DNA from: JAFGIG01 sp964397545
GTDB taxonomy: Bacteria > SDB-A
Assembly (NCBI GenBank): GCA_964397545.1
Contig: CAYNIW010000020.1
Coordinates: 1-49,765, forward strand
Direction: 5' to 3'
DNA length: 49,765 nucleotides
Positions 7,184 through 15,168 of the stretch are shown piece after piece; within the stretch, counting starts at the first letter, position 1, and every line of letters starts with the position of its first letter. Under the pieces are notes generated by a model that had not been told where the DNA came from, made no database searches, and saw nothing but the letters and a program-made list of their open reading frames with translations. A program made the translations under genes and the position numbers.

Positions 7184-10100
7184 ACCCGTCATTTAAGTTT
7201 TTGAGAAAAATTATAAAAACCAAAAATGAAAGAGAAGTTTCGAAAATTTTCCATCTCGTTCCTGAGATAAACGAAATTTTCAGTTCTCTTAAAGACAGCG
7301 ATCTTGTCGCTATGACAGAAAGTTTCAAAACAGAAATTAAAAAGAGAACCGAATCTTCATCCTCATCGGTGGACAGCATCAGGTTAAAGATAAAAAATTC
7401 TCAAAACACTCTGGAACGCGCCGAATTGAAAGAAGACCTTAAGCGTGTCGAGAGACAGAGATTCGAAATTGAAATGAAATTTCTCGAAGAGATAATGCCA
7501 ACCGCTTTCGCGATGGCAAAAGAAGCCTGCAGAAGGCTTAAAGGCCGAGAAGTCACTGTAATGGGACAGAAAACAACATGGGAAATGATCCCCTATGACG
7601 TTCAGCTAATCGGAGCTGCTGTCCTGCACAAAGGCAAAATAGCCGAAATGGCTACAGGCGAAGGCAAAACGCTTGTTGCGACGATGCCTGTATACCTGAA
7701 CGCAATTCCCGGCCACGGAGTTCATCTTGTCACAGTCAACGATTATCTCGCTAAAAGAGACAGCGAATGGATGGGTTACATTTACAGGGAACTCGGCATG
7801 ACCGTGGGCTGTATACAGAGCAATATGTCTTTCGAAGAGAGAAAAATCCAATATGACGCGGATATCACATACGGGACAAACAACGAGTTTGGCTTCGACT
7901 ACCTCAGGGACAACATCGCAATACATCCGGATAACAGAGTTCAGAGAGGCCATTACTTCTGCATAGTTGACGAAGTCGATTCCGTTCTAATTGATGAAGC
8001 GAGAACTCCTCTTATCATATCCGGACTGGTTGAATCGGACAAAAAAGAAACTCTTTATCAGGATCTCAACCCCTTTGTTGAAAGAATCGTCAGACTTCAG
8101 AATTCTCTCCTGAATCAGCTGATAACGGATGGAGAAAATCTCATCGAACAAGGCGACAGAGAAAAAGCGGGAATAAAACTGCTGATAGCCAAAAACGGCA
8201 ATCCAAAGTTCAAGAGACTGATGAAACTCCAGCAGAAAACAGGCATAACTTCTCTAATAGACGATACGGAAAAGAAAATCATGGCTGAAGACGGAATGAG
8301 CAAATCTAAAAAACTGCCCGTTCTCCTTGAGGAACTTTATTACACTCTGGATGAAAAAGGACAGACAATAAACATATCTGAAAAAGGCAGAAAAGCTATT
8401 TCTCCGAATGATCCGGATTTTTTCACTCTGCCCGACATCAGCGTTCTTCTTAAAAAAGTTCAGTCCGACGAAAGCCTGTCTCTTGATGAAAAAGTGAAAA
8501 GAGAAGACGAAATACACCGGAATTATGCCGAAAAAAGCGAAAAAATCCATGCTGTAAATCAGCTGTTGAAGGCTTATTCGCTTTTCAGCAAAGACGACGA
8601 ATACGTCGTCGTAGAAAAGAAAGTCATGATCGTCGATGAGTTTACTGGCAGAATTCTCCCCGGCAGAAGGTTTTCAGACGGGCTTCACCAAGCTCTGCAG
8701 GCGAAGGAAAAAGTTCCTGTTGAAGCTGAAACTCAGGTGATAGCTACGATAACGATTCAGAATTATTTCAGAATGTATACAAAACTTTCCGGTATGACGG
8801 GAACCGCCGAAACGGAAGCGAGGGAATTTCACAAGATTTACGGGCTTGACGTTGTGGTTATACCCACTAACGAACCAATCCGCAGAATAGACTACAACGA
8901 CAAAATCTACAAGACGAGAAGCGAGAAATTCAACGCTGTTTTGAGCGAAATACAGAAAATTCATGAAAACGGAAGACCTATTCTCGTCGGGACAACTTCA
9001 GTGGAAACTTCGGAAACTTTATCGAGAATGCTTAAAAGAGTAGGCATCAATCATGAAGTCCTCAACGCCAAACAGCACCAGAGAGAAGCAGAAATAGTAG
9101 CTTTCGCCGGACAAAAAGGCAAAGTGACGATAGCTACGAACATGGCAGGAAGAGGAACCGACATAAAACTCGGCGAAGGAGTTCTTAAAAGCCCTAAAGG
9201 CTGTCTGATTCAGCACAAAGGCGAGGAAAAATGCACCGCGTCCAAAAGCGCGAAAAAATGTTCGGAGGAAATGCCCTGCGGACTCCACATAATAGGAACT
9301 TCAAGGCATGAATCGAGAAGAATTGACAGACAGCTCCGCGGGAGATCCGGAAGGCAGGGTGACCCTGGTTCATCGAGATTTTATCTTTCTCTCGAGGACG
9401 ATCTCATGAGGCTTTTCGGCTCGGATAGAATAGCGAGAATAATGGACAGATGGGGAGCTAAAGAAGGAGAAGTGATTGAGCATCCTTTTGTGAACAAAAC
9501 AGTCGAAAACTCTCAAAAGAGAGTCGAAACTTTTCACTTCGACATCAGACAGCGGGTGCTCAAATACGACGACGTGTTAAACGAGCAGAGAAACACTATC
9601 TACGAAATGAGAAACATCGTCCTTGAAGGCTGGGACCTTAAAGGTTTCATCAGGGAAAAGAGAGAAAAAATCGCCTCTTTTTTAGTCGAAAATTACCTTT
9701 TAGGTGATGCTTCCTCATGGGATTACGAGGGTTTCCGCGTGGAAACAGCGAGGCATTTCGGACCCGTTCAGATCTCTCAATTCAATAAGGAATCGACTTA
9801 TGAAAGTGTTTTAAGCGAACTCGTCGATTCAGCTGAAAAAATCTATCTCTATCTCGAAAAAACCGTCACCGAAGAGAAGATGCGCGAAATAGAGAGATTC
9901 ATAAGCCTTATGATAATAGACGAATACTGGAGAAATCATCTTTATGAAATGGAGGCGCTGAGGGAGGGCATTGGGCTCCGGGGATATGCCCAGAGAGATC
10001 CGCTCGTCGAATACACGATTGAAGCTCAGACCCTTTTCACCGAAATGATATTCGAAATTGACAGAGAAATAGTGAAAAGGCTTTATCATCCGAGAATCCA

Positions 10101-10416
10101 GCCTCAGCAGAGGAGAAGCCCTCAGTCAATTCAAACCGTCAAAAAGGATTTCGCCATGGACGCTCAACCCTCCGGAACCTCCGTTAGACAGCCCAAACCT
10201 TCTTCCAAACACCAGACAATCGTCTTGAAGTTCAAAAAACCCGGCAGAAACGACACTTGCCCCTGCGGCAGCGGAAAAAAATACAAGGAATGCCACGGAA
10301 CGGGCGACGGGATGCCGAAAAATTCACGCGAAGAAAATCTTTTCAGCCTATATTTCGATAACCCCGAAGCATGGGAAAAACAAACAGGCATTCAAATAAA
10401 AAGCAGGGTAAGATGA
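7180..10416 (+). CDS. secA: Preprotein translocase ATPase SecA
   Basis: A 1078-residue motor that drives unfolded preproteins through SecYEG. Walker A is ATGEGKT (158-164) and the DEAD-like box is DEVD (264-267), followed by IDEARTPLIISG. The second motor domain carries RQLRGRSGRQGDPG. It is longer than the roughly 900-residue E. coli protein. An extra block of about 80 residues sits near 300-385. A Cys-rich insertion lies at 675-700 (Cys675, Cys685, Cys694, Cys700) just before GLHIIGTSRHESRRID. The C-terminal SEC-C zinc knuckle (Cys1027, Cys1029, Cys1038, His1039) is present but is followed by about 39 more residues instead of ending the protein. The ATG overlaps the upstream stop. Identity is certain; the Cys insertion is discussed as a finding. 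Confidence 0.98.
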   Translation: MNPSFKFLRKIIKTKNEREVSKIFHLVPEINEIFSSLKDSDLVAMTESFKTEIKKRTESSSSSVDSIRLKIKNSQNTLERAELKEDLKRVERQRFEIEMKFLEEIMPTAFAMAKEACRRLKGREVTVMGQKTTWEMIPYDVQLIGAAVLHKGKIAEMATGEGKTLVATMPVYLNAIPGHGVHLVTVNDYLAKRDSEWMGYIYRELGMTVGCIQSNMSFEERKIQYDADITYGTNNEFGFDYLRDNIAIHPDNRVQRGHYFCIVDEVDSVLIDEARTPLIISGLVESDKKETLYQDLNPFVERIVRLQNSLLNQLITDGENLIEQGDREKAGIKLLIAKNGNPKFKRLMKLQQKTGITSLIDDTEKKIMAEDGMSKSKKLPVLLEELYYTLDEKGQTINISEKGRKAISPNDPDFFTLPDISVLLKKVQSDESLSLDEKVKREDEIHRNYAEKSEKIHAVNQLLKAYSLFSKDDEYVVVEKKVMIVDEFTGRILPGRRFSDGLHQALQAKEKVPVEAETQVIATITIQNYFRMYTKLSGMTGTAETEAREFHKIYGLDVVVIPTNEPIRRIDYNDKIYKTRSEKFNAVLSEIQKIHENGRPILVGTTSVETSETLSRMLKRVGINHEVLNAKQHQREAEIVAFAGQKGKVTIATNMAGRGTDIKLGEGVLKSPKGCLIQHKGEEKCTASKSAKKCSEEMPCGLHIIGTSRHESRRIDRQLRGRSGRQGDPGSSRFYLSLEDDLMRLFGSDRIARIMDRWGAKEGEVIEHPFVNKTVENSQKRVETFHFDIRQRVLKYDDVLNEQRNTIYEMRNIVLEGWDLKGFIREKREKIASFLVENYLLGDASSWDYEGFRVETARHFGPVQISQFNKESTYESVLSELVDSAEKIYLYLEKTVTEEKMREIERFISLMIIDEYWRNHLYEMEALREGIGLRGYAQRDPLVEYTIEAQTLFTEMIFEIDREIVKRLYHPRIQPQQRRSPQSIQTVKKDFAMDAQPSGTSVRQPKPSSKHQTIVLKFKKPGRNDTCPCGSGKKYKECHGTGDGMPKNSREENLFSLYFDNPEAWEKQTGIQIKSRVR

Positions 10417-10422
10417 AATTAC

Positions 10423-11049
10423 TCAGAAAGAGAAAATATTTCTCGACCACGCGTTTTGCGCCGCGTTGCCGCGCACGATTCTGAAACAGGTTCTGTAATT
10501 TCCTTCATATCCCAAAACAAGCGATACAGGCTTTCCTGAGAGAAGTTTTTCTGAAGAATCCGACGAACCGCTTACGGCAACTCTGTATGACCAGATAAAT
10601 TCCGGATGTTCAGGGTCGCTTGAACCGTCGGGCTTATGAGGAAGAGAAATTTCCGTCTCAGTAAGCTGCCAATAAACACCTTTGAGAAATTCGACTTCTT
10701 CTCTTCCCGGCAGGATTTGAACTTGAAGCAGTTCCTCCCACTCGCCCAAAGTGAAAAGTCTGTATCCTTCTGAATCAAGATTAACAGGATTCACAGGATT
10801 GCTGGAAATATCGTAAGCGTGGCTGTAACCATCCAATTCACTTAAAAAATTACAATAATTCGCCGCCTCGACGAAACTGACATCGAAGGCGAAACCTTTG
10901 CCGCCTTTGTCTGATTGGGATGAATATAAATCCTTTTTTGGGGGTTTGAAAATTGAATACTCCTCTTCCGTGACAAACCTCTTCTGGACAAAGAGTTCCC
11001 TGTCTTTTTCAAAAACGAATTTAACAAGTCCGGTCTTCAGCTCGTCCAC
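10423..11049 (-). CDS. Degenerate FGE-sulfatase (SUMF1-like) domain protein
   Basis: A 208-residue protein with scattered signatures of the formylglycine-generating-enzyme fold: AANYCNFLSELDGY (about 83-96), GYRLFTLGEWEELL (family form GYRLPTEAEWEYA) and a C-terminal RTCFRIVRG resembling the usual GFRVVR ending. The active-site cysteine pattern of true FGE is not recognisable, and the domain looks shorter than usual, so it is probably a non-catalytic or ligand-binding derivative. The GTG start overlaps the end of the upstream HD gene by 13 bases, so it is last in the eno operon. A short repeat-like sequence encodes SSNPVNPVNL in the middle (see findings). The fold call is moderate; function is unknown. 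Confidence 0.7.
   Translation of the reverse strand: MDELKTGLVKFVFEKDRELFVQKRFVTEEEYSIFKPPKKDLYSSQSDKGGKGFAFDVSFVEAANYCNFLSELDGYSHAYDISSNPVNPVNLDSEGYRLFTLGEWEELLQVQILPGREEVEFLKGVYWQLTETEISLPHKPDGSSDPEHPEFIWSYRVAVSGSSDSSEKLLSGKPVSLVLGYEGNYRTCFRIVRGNAAQNAWSRNIFSF
10770..10800. repeat. Dispersed-type repeat inside coding sequence
   Basis: The bases GATTAACAGGATTCACAGGA, here extended by TGAATCAA on the left, contain two imperfect copies of TTAACAGGAT/TTCACAGGAT. This kind of CCTGT(T/G)AAT repeat is common in intergenic DNA of many bacterial genomes. Here it lies in frame within the FGE-like gene and is translated as NPVNPVNL. Assignment as a mobile or dispersed repeat is inference. Confidence 0.4.
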
Positions 11050-12326
11050 AGAGAAAGTTGTCCTGTTTTTTCATTCGGCAGTTCATTTTTCAAGCCGATT
11101 TCTTCTGCGCAAATTTCTCCGGCTTTTTGCGCGAGATCTTCCGAGTCAGGGGATATGAAAAGACAGATTTTCCAGAGCTGTCTGTGTTTGAATTCCAGCG
11201 TTTTTATGTCGGGGTTATCCATTTCACTCAGCTTCATCAGCTTTTTATCCCTTACGCGGACGGGGATGTCGATTTCTTTCAAATACATATCAGGCGGAGG
11301 ACAGTATAGCGCTATCTCTGAAGATTTTATCCCAAGCCTTCTCGCTATTTTTTTCTCGGCTTTTTTTCTGACAGATCTGCTGTCGAAATAAAGATCACGC
11401 GCTCTTTCGTCATCCAGATCTCTGGTTTGATGAATGAAACATCTTTTGTAGAGACTTCTGCGGTTATACAAATAGAGAATTCTCGCGGCGTCTTTGTTAT
11501 CCTGCGGATTATTTTTTATTTCGAAAATTATTTCATCGTCTCCCATGGAAAGGAATTTTTCCGGATCGAAACCCGAAGTCAGCGCTTCTTCTACTGCCTT
11601 TGAAATCATGACCGAAGATGCGATTTTCGAATGATGATAATAGACCCTTTCCGTCATGAAATACCTTGCTCTGAGAAGGTTAACCGTCTCTGAAAAGGCG
11701 TCATGCCTGAAAATACCGTCTTTGAAGAGTTCTATGAAAAGCTTATTGCTTTCTATCCCGAAATACCTGAAAACTCTCATATCGTAGCCGACATTCAGAC
11801 CGCAGAAGTATGAATCTCTCGAGAGGTAATCGAGAAGATCCGCTGAAAGAACTCCTTTTACTATTGCCTCCGGATAACTGCCGCTTTCTCCGAAAAGAAT
11901 AGATTCCACTTTTTCATCTACTCCTTCCCTCCGGAGTATGGAACCTATACTTTTTTCAGAGACGATTTTTTTCCATCTTCCGCGGGTCATGTCGTGCCTC
12001 GGGAATATTCTTCGTTCGTCTTCGAGCGTGTGTCCGAAAGGAATGTGTGTAATGTCGTGAAGCAATGCCGCTAATCTTATCTTAAGCTCATCCTCCGGTT
12101 CAAAAGAAAATCCTTTTTTCACAACATTCTGAATTATGAGATTCGCGCAGTGAAGACAACCGAGGCTGTGGTCAAATCTCGTATGAAGGGCTGTAGGATA
12201 TACAAGATGCGCACAGCCGAGCTGGCGGATTTTTCTCAATCTCTGAAATGCCGGAGTGTCAATTATCTCCTTTTCGAGATCCGTAAGCTCTATATCTCCC
12301 CAGACGGCGTCCCTTATTACCTTCAC
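11037..12326 (-). CDS. HD-superfamily phosphohydrolase (COG1078/dNTPase-like)
   Basis: A 429-residue protein of the HD metal-dependent phosphohydrolase family related to dNTP triphosphohydrolases (SAMHD1/YdhJ branch). The ligands are in TRFDHSLG (first His), then LAALLHDITHIPFGHTLED with the HD pair; the N-terminus VWGDIELTDLEKEIIDTPAF is typical. I chose the GTG at 12326, which overlaps the upstream DUF362 stop in a GTGA and has GGAG at proper spacing. The open frame extends 25 codons further, but those residues are basic, unlike the family and overlap the neighbour. Likely substrates are nucleotides (dNTP or ppGpp-like), not determinable here. Confidence 0.9.
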   Translation of the reverse strand: MKVIRDAVWGDIELTDLEKEIIDTPAFQRLRKIRQLGCAHLVYPTALHTRFDHSLGCLHCANLIIQNVVKKGFSFEPEDELKIRLAALLHDITHIPFGHTLEDERRIFPRHDMTRGRWKKIVSEKSIGSILRREGVDEKVESILFGESGSYPEAIVKGVLSADLLDYLSRDSYFCGLNVGYDMRVFRYFGIESNKLFIELFKDGIFRHDAFSETVNLLRARYFMTERVYYHHSKIASSVMISKAVEEALTSGFDPEKFLSMGDDEIIFEIKNNPQDNKDAARILYLYNRRSLYKRCFIHQTRDLDDERARDLYFDSRSVRKKAEKKIARRLGIKSSEIALYCPPPDMYLKEIDIPVRVRDKKLMKLSEMDNPDIKTLEFKHRQLWKICLFISPDSEDLAQKAGEICAEEIGLKNELPNEKTGQLSLWTS

Positions 12327-13384
12327 TGGATTTGCTCCAGCATGTAGTCTCTGCTGCCGAGTCCTATATACTCGGCGTATTCGAGACATTTTTGGAAACA
12401 AGTGGACGGATGAGACCTGAGAAACAAATCTTCCCCTCCGCTTTTTTTAAGGACAAGATCGTAGCTTGCCGAATCTATCGCTACCGGATCGGTCGAAAAC
12501 AGCCAACCCATGTCTTCGACAAGGGGCTTCCCCGCGTCGGCAATGCAATCGCATTCCGGTGTTATCGAAATAAGCCCGTTAATGAAAATAGAAGAATTTT
12601 CTTTCCCCGTTAAAACGGCTTTGGCGCCTTCGGCGAGTTTCTGTGAAAAATTTTCAGGTTCCGCGTTCCAGAGTATTTTTATGACGCCTTCAGGACACGC
12701 GGTAATGCATTCACCGCAGCCCATGCATCTTCCGAGATCGAAAACAGGGCCTTCCTCATCAAAACTTACCGCGGATTCCGGACATTTTTCACTGCAATTG
12801 CCGCACATCAGACAAATCTTGCCCTGCCTTTTTTCTGGCACGACATCAGCGTGCATCATCTGTTTTCCCGCCCTCGAAGCTCCTCCCATCGCCAAATTTT
12901 TTATGGCTCCTCCCGCTCCGGCGAGCAGGTGGCCCTTGAAGTGCGAAAACACGGCGAGTCCGTCGGCTCTGTGAATAGCTCCGGCCACGGGGAAATCTCT
13001 GAAGTGTTTTCCGTCGGTTTTAATTCTGACGACATCACCTCCGTTGAATCCGTCGGCTATTATTACCGGCGCCCCTATCTTTTCGTGGGTAAAGCCGTGG
13101 TCAAAAGCGAGATTGAGGTGTAAAACTGTTTCGCTTCTTTCGCTTCTGTAGAGAACGTTCGTATCCGTGACGAAAAGGGGTCCAGCTGTTTTTTTTAGCG
13201 ACGCGACAACTGTTTTAAGATAAAAAGACGGAATAAAAGTATTATTTCCTCTTTCACCGAAATGAGTCTTGACAGCGACGACATCTTTTTTAGAAAATAT
13301 TCCGTCTATCCTGGATGTGATTTTTTCGAGAGCCTTGCCGATATCCCTATTTTTTATCTCGGAAAATATGACTGTGCTTTTCAA
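12323..13384 (-). CDS. DUF362 protein with two 4Fe-4S clusters
   Basis: A 353-residue iron-sulfur protein. The DUF362 domain occupies most of the chain, and a bacterial ferredoxin-type insert at 191-235 has two complete CxxCxxCxxxC motifs (Cys191/194/197/201 and Cys220/223/226/230), each followed by Pro. No signal peptide is present, so it is cytoplasmic. DUF362 proteins are widespread in anaerobes, often annotated only as Fe-S centre proteins; the reaction is unknown. The TTG start overlaps the stop of the ftsB-like gene (TTGA) and its own stop overlaps the HD gene start (GTGA). Confidence 0.92.
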   Translation of the reverse strand: MKSTVIFSEIKNRDIGKALEKITSRIDGIFSKKDVVAVKTHFGERGNNTFIPSFYLKTVVASLKKTAGPLFVTDTNVLYRSERSETVLHLNLAFDHGFTHEKIGAPVIIADGFNGGDVVRIKTDGKHFRDFPVAGAIHRADGLAVFSHFKGHLLAGAGGAIKNLAMGGASRAGKQMMHADVVPEKRQGKICLMCGNCSEKCPESAVSFDEEGPVFDLGRCMGCGECITACPEGVIKILWNAEPENFSQKLAEGAKAVLTGKENSSIFINGLISITPECDCIADAGKPLVEDMGWLFSTDPVAIDSASYDLVLKKSGGEDLFLRSHPSTCFQKCLEYAEYIGLGSRDYMLEQIQ

Positions 13385-13722
13385 GGTGAAATATCCTCCG
13401 ATTTTTCGAGCAAATCATAGACGAGTATCAAACTGTCGTTTCTTATCAGGAAGAAGGCCTCCCCTTTCCTGCCCATGCCGGAAAGCCTGAAAACCCTTTC
13501 CCAGTATAAAGTGTCTCTCTCGAGTCTTTGAAGATTGTATCTCAACAGCACTCTTTTCATTTCCAGCTCGATGAGTTTGTTTTTCAGAGAGTCGTTTCTT
13601 TTTTTCATTCTCGAAAGGTTCATGAAGCTTTCCTGACCTATAAACACTGTTTTAACAGACAGCGCTGCGGCAAGAAACACGAATATAAATATGTATACTT
13701 TAAACTTCAAGGTTCTACGCAA
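13381..13722 (-). CDS. FtsB/DivIC-like septum formation protein
   Basis: A 113-residue bitopic protein: short basic N-terminus, one membrane span (about 8-26) and a coiled coil (about 35-75) rich in Leu, Arg and Glu. This is the architecture of FtsB/DivIC, which links the FtsQ-FtsL cell-division complex. Position directly after eno, overlapping it by eight bases, matches the widespread eno-ftsB gene order. The start is TTG. Sequence similarity is weak, as usual for this family, so the call leans on topology and context. Confidence 0.75.
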   Translation of the reverse strand: MRRTLKFKVYIFIFVFLAAALSVKTVFIGQESFMNLSRMKKRNDSLKNKLIELEMKRVLLRYNLQRLERDTLYWERVFRLSGMGRKGEAFFLIRNDSLILVYDLLEKSEDISP

Positions 13723-14989
13723 AAGCCCTCAGACCCGGATAATAAGAGTTTTGTCCGAGTTCTTCTTCTATAAGTAAGAGCCTGTTGTATTTTTCAACTC
13801 TTTCGCTTCTCGCCGGAGCGCCGGTTTTTATCTGACCCGAGTTGACTGCCACTGAAAGGTCGGCGATAGTCGTGTCCGATGTTTCTCCGCTCCTGTGACT
13901 GATAACAGTGGTCCATCCGTTTGTCTTCGCCATTTCGACGCACTCGAGTGTTTCAGTGAGAGTCCCTATCTGGTTGAGTTTTATCAGGACTGAATTGGCG
14001 CAGTCCTGCATAATTCCCTTGCTCAGCCTTTCCGGGTTGGTGACAAAAATATCGTCCCCCACCAACTGAACTTTGTCTTTCGCCTCCTTTTTGAATTTCT
14101 TCCAGCCCTCCCAGTCATCTTCAGCGAGTCCGTCCTCTATTGATACCAGAGGATATTTTTCAATCCAGGACATCCACAGCGATATCATATCGTCGGTCGA
14201 AAGTTTTTTGTTTTCCTTGGCGAGGTTGTAATATCCGTTTTCGTATATTTCGGAAACAGCCGGATCGATAGCGATGGATATATCAGCGCCCGGGACATAT
14301 CCTGCTTTTTCTATTGCCTCTATTATCATTTCCATTGCCTCTTCGTTCCGTTTCAGAGACGGAGCCGCCCCTCCTTCGTCTCCGAGACCGGCAGAGTAGC
14401 CTTTGTCGAGAACAAGCCTTAGAAGAGCGTGATACGTTTCTGACACTTGCCTTATCGCTTCGGAGAAGCTCGGAGCCCCCACGGGGACAATCATGAATTC
14501 CTGAAAATCCACACCGCCTACGGCGTGCTTGCCCCCATTGAGCACATTGCACAGAGGAACGGGTATAGTTCTGGCGAAAACACCTCCTAAATATCTGTAT
14601 AAAGGCAGGTCGCAGAACTGCGCTGCTGCTTTCGCGGCAGCGAGAGAAACAGAGAGAATCGCGTTCGCTCCGAGTCTCGATTTATTCGAAGTGCCGTCCA
14701 GTTGAATGAGCAATGAATCAATTTCTCCCTGATATACAGCGTCCATTCCTATCAACTCGTGAGCAATTTCATCATTGACATTCTTAACCGCTTCGAGCAC
14801 TCCTTTCCCGTTGTATCTCGATTTATCGTTGTCTCTTAGTTCAACTGCCTCGTGAGAACCCGTTGAAGCTCCCGACGGAACACTCGACACTCCAATTTCT
14901 CCCGTCTCCAAAAAACATTCAGTCTGGATCGTCGGGTTTCCCCTCGAATCGAGAATCTCTCTGGCGAATATACCGCTTATCATGCTCAT
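13715..14989 (-). CDS. eno: Enolase (phosphopyruvate hydratase)
   Basis: A 424-residue glycolytic enzyme converting 2-phosphoglycerate to phosphoenolpyruvate. Family landmarks are EILDSRGNPT (N-terminus), GGKHAVGG, GDEGGAAPSL, the metal-binding segments VSIEDGLAEDDW and GDDIFVTNP, catalytic Lys in LIKLNQIGTLTE and the signature SHRSGETSDTTIADL. Length is typical. The ATG has GGAGG upstream. It is first gene of a five-gene minus-strand operon with ftsB-like, DUF362, HD and FGE-like genes. Confidence 0.98.
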   Translation of the reverse strand: MSMISGIFAREILDSRGNPTIQTECFLETGEIGVSSVPSGASTGSHEAVELRDNDKSRYNGKGVLEAVKNVNDEIAHELIGMDAVYQGEIDSLLIQLDGTSNKSRLGANAILSVSLAAAKAAAQFCDLPLYRYLGGVFARTIPVPLCNVLNGGKHAVGGVDFQEFMIVPVGAPSFSEAIRQVSETYHALLRLVLDKGYSAGLGDEGGAAPSLKRNEEAMEMIIEAIEKAGYVPGADISIAIDPAVSEIYENGYYNLAKENKKLSTDDMISLWMSWIEKYPLVSIEDGLAEDDWEGWKKFKKEAKDKVQLVGDDIFVTNPERLSKGIMQDCANSVLIKLNQIGTLTETLECVEMAKTNGWTTVISHRSGETSDTTIADLSVAVNSGQIKTGAPARSERVEKYNRLLLIEEELGQNSYYPGLRAFA

Positions 14990-15044
14990 TTATGCCTCCG
15001 CGTGTTAAAAAACAGCTTTAATTTTGTCCGTAAAATCCGCGAAA

Positions 15045-15065
15045 TTTATATTACCACCAATTATA
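15045..15065 (-). promoter_or_regulatory. Possible -10 elements for the eno operon
   Basis: On the minus strand two TATA-type hexamers lie upstream of eno: TATAAT at 15065-15060 and TATAAA at 15050-15045. I see no good matching -35 for either. The region is shared with the divergent gdhA promoter. Confidence 0.35.
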
Positions 15066-15087
15066 TCCGCGCATAAATACATTTTTC

Positions 15088-15116
15088 TTGACACTTAAAG
15101 AACCGGAGTATATTTT
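15088..15116 (+). promoter_or_regulatory. sigma70-type promoter of gdhA
   Basis: A perfect -35 TTGACA (15088-15093), 17-base spacer and -10 TATTTT (15111-15116). Transcription should start near 15123, giving a leader of about 45 bases before the ATG with its AAAGGAGG site. The TTG of this -35 box is what makes the open frame appear to start at 15088; it is not the translation start. Confidence 0.75.
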
Positions 15117-15168
15117 ATCTTTTTTGCTTGCCCATCTTGCAAATCATAAACCAAAAGGAGGAAACAGG

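Noticed and set aside
12327..12401. 25-residue extension of the HD phosphohydrolase
   Set aside because: It overlaps the end of DUF362 in another frame and is unlike the family. The GTGA junction at 12326 explains the start.
14283..14552. 89-residue minus-strand frame within eno
   Set aside because: It is an arginine/glycine-rich shadow frame of enolase.
15088..15168. Extended N-terminus of gdhA from TTG 15088
   Set aside because: That TTG is part of a TTGACA -35 box. The extra 27 residues are hydrophobic and unlike GdhA, and ATG 15169 has an excellent ribosome binding site.
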